From contig JANATG010000008.1 in NCBI GenBank assembly GCA_029449235.1, forward strand, positions 124,001 to 188,000: DNA of 64,000 nucleotides, in the 5' to 3' direction. The notes under the pieces were generated by a model. That model searched no databases. It was not told the origin of the DNA and was given only the letters and a program-made list of their open reading frames with translations. The position numbers and the translations under genes were made by a program. Positions 1 to 12,066 of the stretch are shown one piece after another (positions within the stretch are counted from its first letter, which is position 1; every line of letters begins with the position of its first letter). The DNA is from Linnemannia schmuckeri (lineage: Eukaryota > Mortierellomycota > Mortierellomycetes > Mortierellales > Mortierellaceae).

Positions 1-832
1 CGGGTGTGTGCTGTTTCTCCATTGTTGTCCTTTTATCTTCCAAGGAAGTGTGTCGACTACTGTGAGCTAGAAGGGAAAAAAAATAAGAGATGGAGTCTGG
101 TGGTCGGACAGGGATCAAGTGCACAGAGAAGGGAAGAAGAGCGGATGAACAGAAAACAAAGAAAAGAAAGAGAGGAAAAGAGAAAAGGTGAGACGAGATT
201 AAAAAGAAAAAAAAGTTAGGGCAAAGGGCAAATAAGGAGACGAAGAGACTGAAGGAGGAGGTATTTGAATCTGGGCGACTTTTTTTCTCTTCATCCCACG
301 AAACCGTCTCAATCACCCCCACTAATGTACGCCCTACTCGGGCCGACCCAACTCATTTCAATTGACTATCATAAGGCATCCTTGCGACTCTGTATTCCCA
401 GGGAAAAACAAAAAGTTTGGACATGGGACCTTGCAGTTCATGCGCTTCCTTGGCTTACTCATGAGAAGTACACCAAAGGCTACAGTTAGTATTACTTTCT
501 TGCTTTGACTTGTTTTAGCCATCCTTGGCTTGGGTCACGGTTTAAAGTTGAACGGGTCTAGCGTTATCGCATGCAAGGCTACAACTCTATCGCATCACAC
601 ACTAGGATTGGTTTAGACCCTCTGCCCAACAACGACAACTACTTTTTCTTTGTAGCTGCAGGCAAAAGGAGTTTTTCTTTTTTTTTCTTTTGTAGGGGGA
701 CGCAGGGTGGGCGTACAATCGATTGTTTATGCAACCTTGTCCCTTTTTGTCTCCTTTGGTTCCTGTCTCTCTTTTCCTTTTTTCCTCAGCCTTCGTTGGA
801 AATGGGTCAAACCATCCCATCCATCTAGTCAT

Positions 833-878
<46 letters not shown>

Positions 879-2179
879 GAAACGAAACGAAACGAAACGA
901 AACTTTACCATGGGTTTCCTGCTTCACTCAATCCTTGGCTCACACGACAAGACCCTTTGAACTTATTTTTTGTTTTTTAAAGAAAAAACTTGTATGTTAT
1001 CCGAATCCGATTGAAAGAGCATACACGCGCGTGCGCGCGTTCAAACAACCCAAAAGGCGTATGTACACTTGGGTGGATACAGGTGGGTTGGGACCCTGAA
1101 CAATCGGCGCGCCATCTACTGATTTTTTTCGTGTTTTTTTTTTTTTTTTTTTGTTTTATCTTATTAAAGTCGCATATCGATTGCTCTGTTCACTGTAGTC
1201 AATATGTGAGCACGGTTGGATTTTCGTTTCGTTTATGTTCTTCTAAAGGGTGGTGGGATAGAGACTGATTGTTGTTGTTGGTGCACATAGGTTACCAACA
1301 AGGGCAACGAAACGGTCTGGGTAACGGAAAAAAAAAAAAAAGAAAAAAAAAAAGAAAGTTGGGGAGGGGGCAGGCGAGAGGGATGCGACCGGATAACCTT
1401 GTTTGTGTTCTCCACTTGTTTCCAAATGGATACAAGCATGCACCCAACTCTCGCTTCCCTCCTTTTCCTTATCCTCTTTTCCTGGATGGGGAAAAAACAG
1501 ACCCTCCTCGTTCTCCTTTGTGAAACCAAGATAGTTTTTTTTGTTTGATCGCTCCTTTTCTTTTATTCTCTTGCCCAATCTATCAATTACCGACCAGCGA
1601 CCATTAGAGAAGAGACAATGGAGACATGACTTCGCACGCTCCTCTCTTCCTGTCATGCAAACAGCCATACTACGTGTTATACTTGTACCCCTCCCCGAGG
1701 GGTACGACTTGTTTGATCTTTATCGCGCGAATCAGAAATCACCAATCCGTTCTCCTACTTAGGTTAAGTATGACGTCTAGCCGTACCACGGAATGTTTTT
1801 TTTTGTGCTTTAGTTTAGAAACTACTCATACTAAAGTACAAAAGTTCCAAAGTAAATGGATGGAGGTGAGAAGGAATAAAAAGAAGGATGAAGGTGTGCC
1901 GCTGGCCAATGGTTGTCTAGTCGACAACCTTGTCAATTGACAAAGAGTATTACATAGTAGTATGGAAGGGGAATATGAAGGAGGGAAGAAAAAGACGGGC
2001 GTGCAGGGCAAGTATCCTCATGCATGCTGATAAAGCCAAAGGACAGGTCGATTGAGGTCAACTGGGAAGGGTCATGCTTCTTAGATGATATTGGTCTAAC
2101 GGGCATGAAAATGTTAGACAATAAAAGAACCAATGTTAATTACAAAGACTCAAGACATAGCTTCTATGCCGATAAACCA
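1..2179. other. gene-free stretch, low complexity
   Basis: No reading frame here has the look of a coding exon. The stretch holds a run of about 44 A at 834-877 followed by five CGAAA units to about 902. It also has shorter A/T runs near 1133-1152 and 1326-1353. The right end is the 3' flank of the syntaxin gene. No RNA gene or mobile element was recognised. Confidence 0.6.
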
Positions 2180-4644
2180 TTAAAATATTCCCAATGTAAC
2201 CAAACGACTTACCGCCTTGAGAACGATAATGACGATGATGATGAGGAGTATGAGCGAGATAAAGAAGCAAATCCACTTCTTCTTACGCGCACTGATGGCA
2301 TTGAAAAGCGCATCTTTCAGCTTCCTGTTTCCATCGTTCATATGAGTATCAGTCTGCTGAGTGTTCTCCTCAATCGTGTTCATCACCTCTGCTTGCTCAG
2401 TCACAAGTGTCTCCATGTCAATAAACAACTGGTTCAATTCCTATACAAGGGATAAATACGCAATCTGATCAGTCTCGTACGACCCAACAAGCCACTGAAA
2501 ACGAAATCGATGGTGCAAATATTGAGCAGCACCGTGAACGTACCACAATCGTCTTTTCGATCTTCTTGATATCGTCGTGGCGAGACTGGACTTCACGGAG
2601 AGCGCGATTAGCATCGCCATAGCGAGTGCTTTGAAGGACCTAGAGAAATGATATGCGTCAACACGAACGGTACATTAGATTATTATCAATGCTTTAGCTT
2701 GGTCCAAATATAATATCCAATGCCCATGTTCGTTGAAACGGCCGTCGCCCCTTACCGACTGGGCAAAGATCTGAGGGTTGTCAGACTCTGTGGCCTGAGC
2801 AATCTCAGCTGGGGTCGCGTCAGGCTTGACTAAAAATGTGAATATGGTAAGAGTCGAGTGTCAGTTATTACTTGTCCCTCAGACAAAAAAAACTTCGTCA
2901 GTGACGGCAATGCTTCCTATAACTCTTTAAAGACTCACCAATCTTGTACTGTCTTTCCATGCGCCCTTGGTACTTCTTTCTGGCTTCGCTTTCTGAGCTC
3001 TGGTAGCGGCGAAGGGTCTTCAAGAACTTGTCCTTCAATGACTTGGCCTGGGTGCTACGGATCTGAATGTTAGGAGATTTGGCCAAGCGGAGATTGGCAA
3101 GCTCGATGTCTTCCATCGGCCAAATTAAACGAGAACAACAATGAATCGTTAATAAGCAAACAAAAAACGTAGAAGGTACCTTCCAGTCTCGAATTACATG
3201 TGGCATAATCGCAGCACAGAAGGTCAAAGCGTACCCTTGATTCTCTTCTTGATCCTGTTAGAAAGCTGGGTGGTGTCAGCAGTAATGCCCTCCAATTGAC
3301 GGTTGGTGCGAGCAGCCTGGTCCTCGCTAGAGACGCTGTTGAGAGAAACGTCGTGCAACTCTTCGATCTGAGTAATGTTCTGCTCCAGCTTGGTAATGTC
3401 CTCGTTGATTGCGGTGACCTAATTAGTATGCATGAACAGTAAAAGAGGTATGCGTTAGTCTCCGATGGTCTGACTCTTGTGCTTTGTCGCAATGATTGTC
3501 CAAACCGGCCCTCCGAGGGAAGTTGTGTAGATCACACGTACCTCGGCAAAGAATGCATTCATGTCATCGGAGGAAGTGGCCGAGACGTTGCCCATCTCAA
3601 TTCTGACTGGAGGAGGGAACTGCTGCTGTTGCTGGGGCTGTTGATACTGTGTCTGCTGAGCAAACTGCTGCTGGTTGTTGTACTGATTCTGCTGCTGGCC
3701 GCCATATTGCTGCTGGCCGCCATATTGCTGCTGGCCATATTGCTGTTGACCGTACTGCTGCTGTCCATACTGTTGCTGGTGCTGGTATTGCTGATGGCCG
3801 TACTGTTGTTGACCATACTGCTGTTGTTGGCTGTAGAGATAGAAATAGAACAAACGAGTTTGGGTCAGCTAATAGGGCAAGACCATGTCATTGGCAGTGA
3901 CAACAGAAATAGAGCAACGATGATAACAAAGAACAACAATCAAACAAATAAACAAAAAAAAAAAAGCCAGAATGATATCATTAGAGGGAAGGAAGGTACA
4001 CGATTCAGGTTCTATGTTCAGAGCAGTGATAGTGGGTTTGCAAGTGTAAGTGTGCCCATTGCGCTATGAAGTGAGACCCCTTCTCTCTTTCTCTCTCTTC
4101 GGGACAACGGGAAAGAGTGCGGCCCTTCTCTATTGCGGACCGCAGTGGCGACTGCTCAAACAGAAAAAAAATTCGATAGTAGGGTCGAGCACGAATTCAA
4201 AGCAACGACCTGTTGCAGTTCTTAAAATAGAGCGTGTTCCTCTACTCCCTCCTCCTTCTACTTCCTCTTCCCTCGCTCTGTTTTTGCTGTTTGTATGGTG
4301 CGTGTCGACTGTTGTTAGTGAAAAGGATAAGAGGTGTGGCGTGTCCTTTGTAGACTTACCCATAGCCTTGATTGTTATTCTGCTGGCTCTATACATCAGC
4401 AAAGGAAAAGGAGGAAAGGAATGAGCACACTTGCATGAACTTTCTTCTTCATGATGTGTAGTTGTGGTTCATTGTTCTAATATTTTCGTGAGCGAAGAAA
4501 AGAGAGCACAAAAGGAAATAATACAACGACCAAGGGTTGACACAACAACCTGCAGAAAAGGGCTCACTCTCACTGCTCTGCTTCTTCTCGCTGTATTTAG
4601 TCGTCATTTACCTGGAAGTCGGCTAAACGATCTCGTCCGCTCAT
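2180..4644 (-). CDS. plasma-membrane t-SNARE syntaxin, Sso1/Sso2 type, Gln/Tyr-rich head
   Basis: Qa-SNARE that would drive fusion of secretory vesicles with the plasma membrane. Exons, in transcript order: 4644-4612, 4388-4360, 3830-3542, 3418-3235, 3109-2939, 2829-2756, 2639-2544 and 2440-2180. They sum to 1137 nt (378 aa), and all junctions are GT-AG and in phase. The start reads MSGRDRLADFQ, with a CAACC ATG context. Residues about 12-100 are a Gln/Tyr/Gly repeat (QQQYG units). The Habc helices follow from about 108, with ELHDVSLNS and RIKKRIKDIEL visible. The SNARE helix covers about 255-325, and Q308 in LVTEQAEVM is the expected zero-layer glutamine. A basic ARKKKW precedes the C-terminal membrane anchor at about 347-367. 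Exons 1 and 2 are only 33 and 29 nt and were placed by phase and sense, so they are slightly less certain. The family is known; the repeat head is unusual for it. Confidence 0.93.
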
Positions 4645-6678
4645 GGTTGAAATGGAAGTGAAGTGAGTGAAGGATGTAAGTAGATTAGGTGAAGGGGTTG
4701 AATTAAGTATTAAAAAGCGTTGGGAGTACAGAAGAGGGATAAAGAGTGTTTGGTGGCAAATAAAAAAAAAAAAAAAAAAAAAGAATAGGAGAGAGGAGCG
4801 AAAAGAAAAGAAAAGAGAGGAGTGTGGGAGTGCGACGGAACAAAGAGAGAAACAAAAGAGAGAAATGAAAAGATGAAAGACACGAGTTCTCGGTCCTTAC
4901 CCGCCAATATCCTTCCCTCGCTCAGAGACATTACCCGTTTTTCCCAAACCGTCCCACTCTCGTGTTATGAGGCGGCGTAGACCGATTTTTCGAAATACTC
5001 GCCTCGCTGCGCGCCTGTTTTTCTTCTTTTTTCATGCGTGCATAAATGCCAAGTTTAAAACGACGACGACATCACTCTCAAGTATTAAAACCATGGCTCA
5101 CTTTTTCTTGCTTGCACAAGAAAATGCTCTACACCACAACTATGCCAGGGTCTACATAGAAAAAAAGTCGATGCTCTTAACTTCGGCAGCGTCCTCCGCA
5201 AGCATGTGCTGTGGCACCCTTAGCAGATCTGGACAATGCCTGGAAAAAGGGAAGTACATTTTCCCTCTATTGGAGAGGGTATCCAACGTCTTATCAATGG
5301 AAAAATGAATGGAGGAACGGGTCCCGGTCGCTCCTGGGGCCAATTGGATGGATGATCCAGAACGGTATAGGGGCTGTGTCTTTTTTTTTTCTTTATCATT
5401 CTTGGCACTAGCCCAGTTGACTAGTTCGATTCTTTTTTTTTTTGAGACCACAAGATTGGTGGCGTCAAAAAAAAAAAAAAAAAAAAAAAAAAGAGAGAAA
5501 GAGAGAAAGATGTATTGATTAACGCGCCAGACCCGCGTTTTGCTACAAGGAAAAAGAACGCGTTGCAGTGGCTTCTAAGAATCCAGCATGAGAAACCCAT
5601 AATATCATCGACTATCAGCTATAGTTCACTATATCATTGGCTCGTTGCTCATGTATACATCCATAACGCCGTGTGGGATGTATGCGTGTGTGAGTGGTGA
5701 GCGTGTGAGTGTGTGAGTGTGTGTGGACAAAGAAGGAGTCGTTAGTTCTTCACGGAGACAGAAAAACAAACAAAAACGTACTCTTCTTTTCTTTGGCAAC
5801 TTCCTCCTGTCCTCTGAATGCTCGACTCGTCTGCATCGTTTCTCTCTCCCATTTTCAATGGTATGTGCGCGATTGCATATCTCAGCAAAGAAAGAGACTA
5901 CCAGCCAGACCTCCTTTATTCCATTTGATCAGTACTTGCTTGTTTCCATTGTCCAGTACTGCAGCAAGCAGACAAGACTACATACAGATTCGAGAAATGG
6001 GTGGAAGGAGGACTATGGAGCGCGAAGCTGACCCTTTTTTTTATTTTTATTTTTATTTTCTATTTTATTTTCGTCGTTGTATGCTGTGTGTCCTATGTCC
6101 CTTCTCCTTATTCTCCTTGCTGATCTCGATGACCCTCCATGAGCTTGTTGCATGGAGTGAGTGAGTATGTTATGTGGTCCATGGGGAGGGGTGTCGCTCA
6201 ATCCCTCGACCACACACACCCACTTGCTGTACTCCCTCTGTTGTCTGTCTTGTCCGCCTTGTCCCCTTGTTCCCCTGTCCCCTTGCTGTCCTTGTCCGTT
6301 CGTTTACTTGTGCTTTTACGTCAACGAGTACAAAAAGGCAGATAAAAGTCAACGCATCAAAGTCAAAGAGCGTTCAAGCCAAGTTCCAGATAATTTCCTC
6401 CCCCTCTTTCCTCCCCCTCTTTCCTCCCCTTCTTTCTCCATTCTCATTCGTCACTCCCCTCTTTCTCTCCCCCTTCCTTGCTTCAAAGCCCACCTTCCCC
6501 TTCTCTTCTTTGCATTCATTTCCTCTCTCTTATCGCGCACAACTCTCATCCTCTTTACCTTTACACACACTCGCTTGCAGCAAAGCGCCTATTCGTTCCA
6601 TTTATACATCATCCCATCCAACCAACCAATTACAACCTAGCAAGCACGCATCATTAGCACAGAACAAGAATCGCATTC
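4645..6678. other. intergenic region between divergent syntaxin and F-box genes
   Basis: This is the shared upstream region of two divergently transcribed genes. It has A runs at about 4760-4779 and 5466-5491 and a (GTGTGA)-like tract near 5690-5727. A strongly pyrimidine-rich leader (repeats of CCCTCTTTCCTCC type) spans about 6395-6480, ahead of the F-box start. No coding exon is convincing. Confidence 0.5.
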
Positions 6679-8361
6679 ATGGCATCCTCTCACCCTACTA
6701 CCACCGCAACAACACAACAACAGGACGATATCGACTCTGCACAACAACCCTCCCTTCATCTCACCGATACCTCCATGGAACTAGTTACAGAGTCTTCGTC
6801 TCCGGTCCCCCAAGGCTATCCCTCCGAAGAAGAACGATCCAATCTCATGGATAAAATCTACAAGAAGTTGCTGGATGGTCCACGGATAGACATCCTCTCG
6901 AAACTACCTTACGAGATGGCCACCCATGTCCTCCACTTTATCGACATGCCCAACTTGGCCAAGGTCGCCTCCATCTCCAAGGCCTGGAGCCTCCTCACAA
7001 AGGATAACGCAGTCTGGAAGAACGTCTATCTTCACCAGCAGCAGTGGCGTATCAGGACTCCCAGTCGAAAGTCGGCGCCCAACACCGCCGCCACCATCGA
7101 CCCCGAACAAACACCCTGGCAACAGACAGGAGGAGGGCCAACTGGAGGGATATCAACGGGTTCTATCATCAAGTCCCCACTGGACTGGAAGGAACTCTGC
7201 CGTAACCGCAAGGCACTTGAGGCTCAATGGAAGAAGGTCCCGCCAAAGACAAAGCTCCTTGGGCACGAGGATAGCGTGTATTGTATCCAGTTTGACAACA
7301 CCAAGATTGTAACAGGATCAAGAGATCGGACCATCAAGTTCTGGGACTTTCATTCCTTGAAATGCATCGACACCCTCAAAGGCCACTCCCAGTCGGTCCT
7401 CTGCCTCCAATTTAATGAAAAGATGATGGTCTCTGGATCGTCCGACAACACCATCATTGTCTGGGACATGGAAACTCATCAGCCCATCTCGCGGCTTCAC
7501 GGCCACACTGCTGGCGTGCTCGACGTCTGTTTTGACGACCAATATATCATCAGTTGCTCCAAGGATACAACGATCAAGGTCTGGGATGTTCGGACGATGG
7601 CTCTCATCAAGACCATGACAGGCCACCGTGGACCTGTCAATGCTGTCCAGCTGCATCAGGGCCAGGTCGTCTCGGCATCAGGAGATGCATTGGTCAAGCT
7701 GTGGGATGTTGCATCAGGGGTTTGCATACGGGACTTTATTGGACACGAGCGTGGATTGGCCTGTGTGCAATTTGACGGCAAGACGATTGTCTCTGGATCA
7801 AACGACAAGACCATCCGGATATGGGATGTTGCCTCGGGAAGATGCACAAAGGTCTTGACGGGACATGAGAATCTGGTTCGGACGCTGCACTTTGACCAGA
7901 ACCGGATTGTGAGCGGGAGCTATGACTACACCGTGAAGGTCTGGGACATGACGACGGGCGAGTGCACACTAGATCTTGACAAGGGGCATGTCAGCTGGGT
8001 CTTTGACGTCCAGTTCTCGAGCAGTCGCATCATCAGGTAACTATCGCGTCTTTGTTATCTTTTTTTTTTTGTTTACTCTTGTTCGTCTCTTGCTCTTTTT
8101 TTTTCTTTGTTCTTTGTCCTCCCTTGGAATCTCATTTTATTGTTATTTGACCTATGGACATGACCCCATGGACCCCATGGTCAGATTGGGACACGTTGTA
8201 CTCATATTTGCATCTCTATCTCTTTTTTTTTTCTTTTTTTTTTTTTTTTGTTGTTTTATGCATCTCCCCTCCCTTTTTTATTACACAGCACATCTCAGGA
8301 TAGAAACATTGTCGTGTGGGATTTCGCTATTCCTGACATGGATACAAGCATGTTTGAATAG
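6679..8361 (+). CDS. F-box and seven-WD40 protein, SCF ubiquitin ligase substrate receptor
   Basis: Two exons, 6679-8036 and 8289-8361, give 476 aa. The donor reads ATCAG/GTAACT and the acceptor TTACACAG. The second exon completes the last propeller blade, ending NIVVWDFAIPDM. Residues 1-60 are Ser/Thr/Gln-rich and probably disordered. The F-box is at about 71-118 (ILSKLPYEMATHVLHFID through AVWKNVY) and would bind Skp1. Seven WD repeats fill about 192-470, each with a GH near the start and a WD near the end (for example LLGHEDSVYC through IKFWD). The architecture is that of Met30/Pof1, Cdc4 and beta-TrCP, which select phosphorylated proteins for ubiquitination. I cannot say which subfamily this is, so the substrate is unknown. 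The 252-nt intron falls unusually late, 73 nt before the end. Confidence 0.93.
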
Positions 8362-9074
8362 AGACGCGTCCTTCTTTTTTTTTGTATGTCCCTTCTTCTT
8401 GTATCTCACTTGCTCATTACTATTGAGGGAGGTATGGGGTTCGTTTTGAAATGGAGATGGCAAATGGGAGTGTTTTATACGTGTACGGTGTCCATTTTAG
8501 AAATACTATGCGCGCGTACCAAATAAAAAAACAGGAAAAAAAGAGAAGAATATAGAAAGACGAGAAAGGGGACAAAAATAACGCCAGATAACAGCCCGTG
8601 GATAAGTAGCCAATTTACCCATTTGGCGTTTGATTTCTCTTGCTCCCATTTCATCGGTAAAGACTTAAACAACACTGCCGAAGGGACACAAGGAGAGGAA
8701 ATCAAAGGGACGAAGCATCAATGGTCCAAAACGACAGAAAACGAGTTTGGTCGATACCGTTGGGGAATATACCAGAAAATTCAAAAGTGACCCTTTTTTT
8801 TGTTCGCTCCCATTCCAGGTCCATAGTCTGTGTGGGCCGCATACGCACATACAAGAAATTCGTCCCTGGGATTTCCTTCTTGCCACTCGAGAGGCATAAA
8901 AGGAGCTTCTTTTTCTGCTTTTTCTTTTTTTTTTTTCCTTTTTCTGTATACCCTCCCTCCCATCCCCAATACATACATACACACACACGACACAAAACAG
9001 ATAAACACACACGACATACTCCCTCACATCTACTTCTCAACCACCTCCTTACACACATAACACATATAACAAAG
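8362..9074. other. intergenic region with CA-rich leader
   Basis: This is the 3' flank of the F-box gene and the promoter of the Lys/Ser-rich gene. A T-rich tract at about 8912-8945 is followed by a CACACA-rich leader at about 8969-9070, just before the ATG. No separate gene was seen. Confidence 0.5.
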
Positions 9075-10995
9075 ATGACCGATACTACCATCGCCCCCGC
9101 CCCCCAGGCCATTATCGAGACCAAGCTCGAGACCGTCGAGGTCCACGAGTCCTCCTCCGCATCCTCCGAGGCTATCGTCGCTGCCGTCAAGGAGACCACT
9201 ATCGCGACCTCACACCAGCACGAATCCTCATCAACCGTCAAGGAGCGCTTCTCGGAGCTCTCGCTCTCCGTCACATCGTCCGAGTCTGTCCACGTTGCCA
9301 CTGAGGAGTCAACCGCTGCTGCCGTTGGTGCCGTTGTCGTGACCTCTGAGAAGAAGGACAAGAAGCTCAAGGACAAGAAGGACAAGAAGGACAAGAAGGA
9401 CAAGAAGTACAAGAAGAAGGACAAGGACTCTGAGTCCGAATCCGAGTCCGAGTCGTCGTCTGGTTCTGGTTCTGGCTCCGAGTCTGAGAAGGATGAGGAG
9501 AAGAAGAAAGACAAGAAGGAGAAGGTCAAGAAGGAGAAGAAGATTAAGGAGAAGAAGGTCAAGAAGGATGATGACAAGGACTCGGGTTCCGAAACTGAGT
9601 CTGAGAACGATGAGGATAAGAAGAAGAAGGAGGAGGAGAAGAAAAAGGCCAAGGAAGAGAAGAAGCTCAAGGAAAAGTTGGAGAAGAAGGACAAGAAGGA
9701 GTCTGGTTCTGAGTCTGGCTCTGGTTCTGACAAGGAGGACGACAAGGAGAAGAAGGAGAAGAAGGAGAAGAAGAAGGCTGAGAAGGAGGCCAAGAAGGCT
9801 GCCAAGGAGGCCGAGAAGGTTGCCAAGAAGGCCGAGAAGGAAGCCAAGAAAGCTGCCAAGGCTGCCGCTGTTGCCACTTCCACCACTACCACGGAGGCCA
9901 AGGATGTCAAGACCGAGACTACTGAGGTCAACAAGAAGACCATTCTCGATGAGCTCAGCGTAAGTTTATTTGACTCTTTCCTTTTGGTTTCCTTTCTTTC
10001 ACACGCTCACACTGCCATTGGTCGACGTAAATGACATGTCCATGACTTTTTGATTTTTTTCCTGACGCCACCAAAAATATCAGTACCCTAACGATTGAGC
10101 TTCTATTCTTCGATTCCACCCCTTATTTTGTCGAACAAAAACTAGTCGGACGACGAGTCGGATGAGGACTTCAAGCCAAACTCGGACTCAGAGAGCGGCA
10201 GTGGAAGCGACAGCGATAGCAGCTCCTCTTCTTCCAGCTCAAGCAGCAGCTCCTCGTCTAGCAGCTCCTCGTCGTCCTCCAGCTCGTCGTCCTCCAGCAG
10301 CAGCAGCGAGAGTGACTCTGACTCCGACTCTGATTCTGGTTCTGACAAGGACTCCAAGAAGTCTGGCTCGGACTCTGACAAGGTTTGTTACTTAAAACCG
10401 CACAAATGCCTCTCTTCCTTGCTTTCTTGCGCGAGTGAACGAATGATTGCTTATCCTTTTCATTTTTGCTAATCGTCACTCTTACTTTGTTGCTATCGTT
10501 ATTTAGGAGGACAAGATTGACAAAGAGGAGGTCGAGAAGTTGGCCAAAGAGGCTGGTAAGTTTTTTTCTTTCCTTCTCGTTGCATCTGTTCTTGTGTGTT
10601 TCCTCGGTAATGCATCGGACAATGTTGCGTCTACAAACATGTTTATTTGCATCTTGATATGTAACATCACGCCTTTTCTTTTTTTCTCCTATTCTCTTTC
10701 CCTCCCCTCGCGTGCATGATTACTTCTTACAGTCGAAATTGGCGCTGGTCTGGATCAGGACCACAAGGTCTTGCGCACTGGCAAGGTGATTGAGGTTGAA
10801 TCGTCGGGCTCGACGGCCGAGGCTTCAGCTGCTACGTTGGAGTCGGTCACCCAGGAGACGGTTGTCAAGGCCGAGGTCTTTGAAGAGACCACGATCACCA
10901 CTGGTGTTGTGACCGATAAGGTCCTTAAGACCGAGGTTACTGTCGAAGAGACTATCGTCACCCCCTCCAACGCCAAGCTCGTCTCTGAGCCCTAA
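9075..10995 (+). CDS. lysine/serine-rich low-complexity protein, function unknown
   Basis: Four exons, 9075-9959, 10146-10382, 10507-10555 and 10733-10995, give 477 aa. All introns are GT-AG and in phase. Residues about 1-95 are Thr/Val/Ser/Glu-rich. About 96-280 alternates basic blocks (KKDKKDKK type, later KKAEKEAKKAAKEAEK) with acidic SESESES and SGSGSGSE blocks. Exon 2 (296-374) is almost pure Ser/Asp, and the last exon returns to a Val/Thr/Glu pattern (VTVEETIVT). Alternating Lys and phospho-acceptor Ser blocks resemble the nucleolar Srp40/Nopp140 (NOLC1) group. However, I do not see the conserved SRP40 C-terminal domain, so orthology is not claimed. The protein is very likely disordered and a casein-kinase-2 target. 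The start ATG is the first in frame after the CA-rich leader. Confidence 0.85.
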
Positions 10996-11674
10996 AGTGG
11001 AACCAACCTCCCCCCCCCCTTTTGCTCGCCAACCACCACAAGCACATCGAACACACAACTCATAAAAACATACGACTGGAAAAACAGACTTGCGAATTGA
11101 GCATCACCCTTCTCCCCTTGCTTTTTTACCCTTTTTTTCTTTGCTTTCCTATATTGCCCTTTTGCCTTCCATTACCACCAAGATGAGCCAAGATGGCACC
11201 CGCTTCCCAACCCCAAGACTCCACAAGAAATACTCATACCACCTTTCCAAAAATAGATTTTATTGGCCCCTCGCTACCTTTCTGCAAATAAACAAAAATG
11301 TGTATTTCCCGCTTAACTATTTTCTTGACTTTTTCTTGACTTTTTTCTTGACCCCACCGATTAAGAAAATTAGGTAAATAACTGTTTACTTGATCGCTTG
11401 TAATGCCACTTTTCCAGCGAGACAAGAAATTGAGTTTGTGCAAGTAAGTAAGAGAGAGGAGGCAGTGAACAAGAAAGAGATAATTGGTAAGAACGTTCCA
11501 TGATTTCCATCGTCGTCCACGCGACCTTTTTTCTTTACCTTTTCTTAAACACCTAAGACATTTTTCGGCATTGCTTTACATACAGCATGCTCCTGACTCA
11601 GAGTTTGTTGTACGAACATCTTTTCTCTACCTTTCTTAATCGTCCGCTCATGGCTAACAAGCATCACTCCATAT

Positions 11675-11705
<31 letters not shown>

Positions 11706-11993
11706 CGTACGCAATTTTATTTCTCCAGTACACTACATATAACGCATAAAAAAAAACCTTTTTTTTTTTATTTCTAGAATTGCCTCTGACATGGCCTATC
11801 TGTGCAGTACACGATATTTTTTTAATCTAAGTCTTAACTAGGTGCGCGTACTTATTTTGCACAGAGGCATTATTAGTATGCTTGACGCACAGAAAAAAAA
11901 AAGTCGCGTGTCGTCACCGTATTCCAGTAGTCGTAAGTATTAAAAGTAAAAAATAAATAAATCTTAAATAATTAACAAATATTGAAATGATAA
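10996..11993. other. intergenic region
   Basis: Holds the 3' flank of the Lys/Ser-rich gene. There is a T run at about 11677-11705 and AT-rich sequence (about 11930-11990) directly upstream of the tRNA. No coding exon was recognised. Confidence 0.5.
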
Positions 11994-12066
11994 GGAGGAT
12001 TGGCGCAATTGGCAGCGCGTCCGTCTCCAAAGCGGAAGGTCGGGAGTTCAAGTCTCTCATTCTCCA
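11994..12066 (+). tRNA. tRNA-Trp (anticodon CCA), intronless
   Basis: The 73-nt cloverleaf folds by eye. The acceptor arm GGAGGAT pairs with ATTCTCC (one G-T), and the discriminator base is A. The anticodon stem TCCGT/GCGGA closes the loop CTCCAAA, with anticodon CCA at 12027-12029. The T arm GGGAG/CTCTC closes the loop TTCAAGT. An internal B box (GGGAGTTCAAGTC) is present. A Pol III stop, TTTT, follows at 12073-12076. There is no intron. Confidence 0.95.

Noticed and set aside
8702..9943. 413-aa minus-strand open frame
   Set aside because: It is the antisense shadow of the Lys/Ser-rich gene; the repeat of GAC/AAG and TCC codons opens the other strand as Leu/Phe/Ser-rich nonsense.
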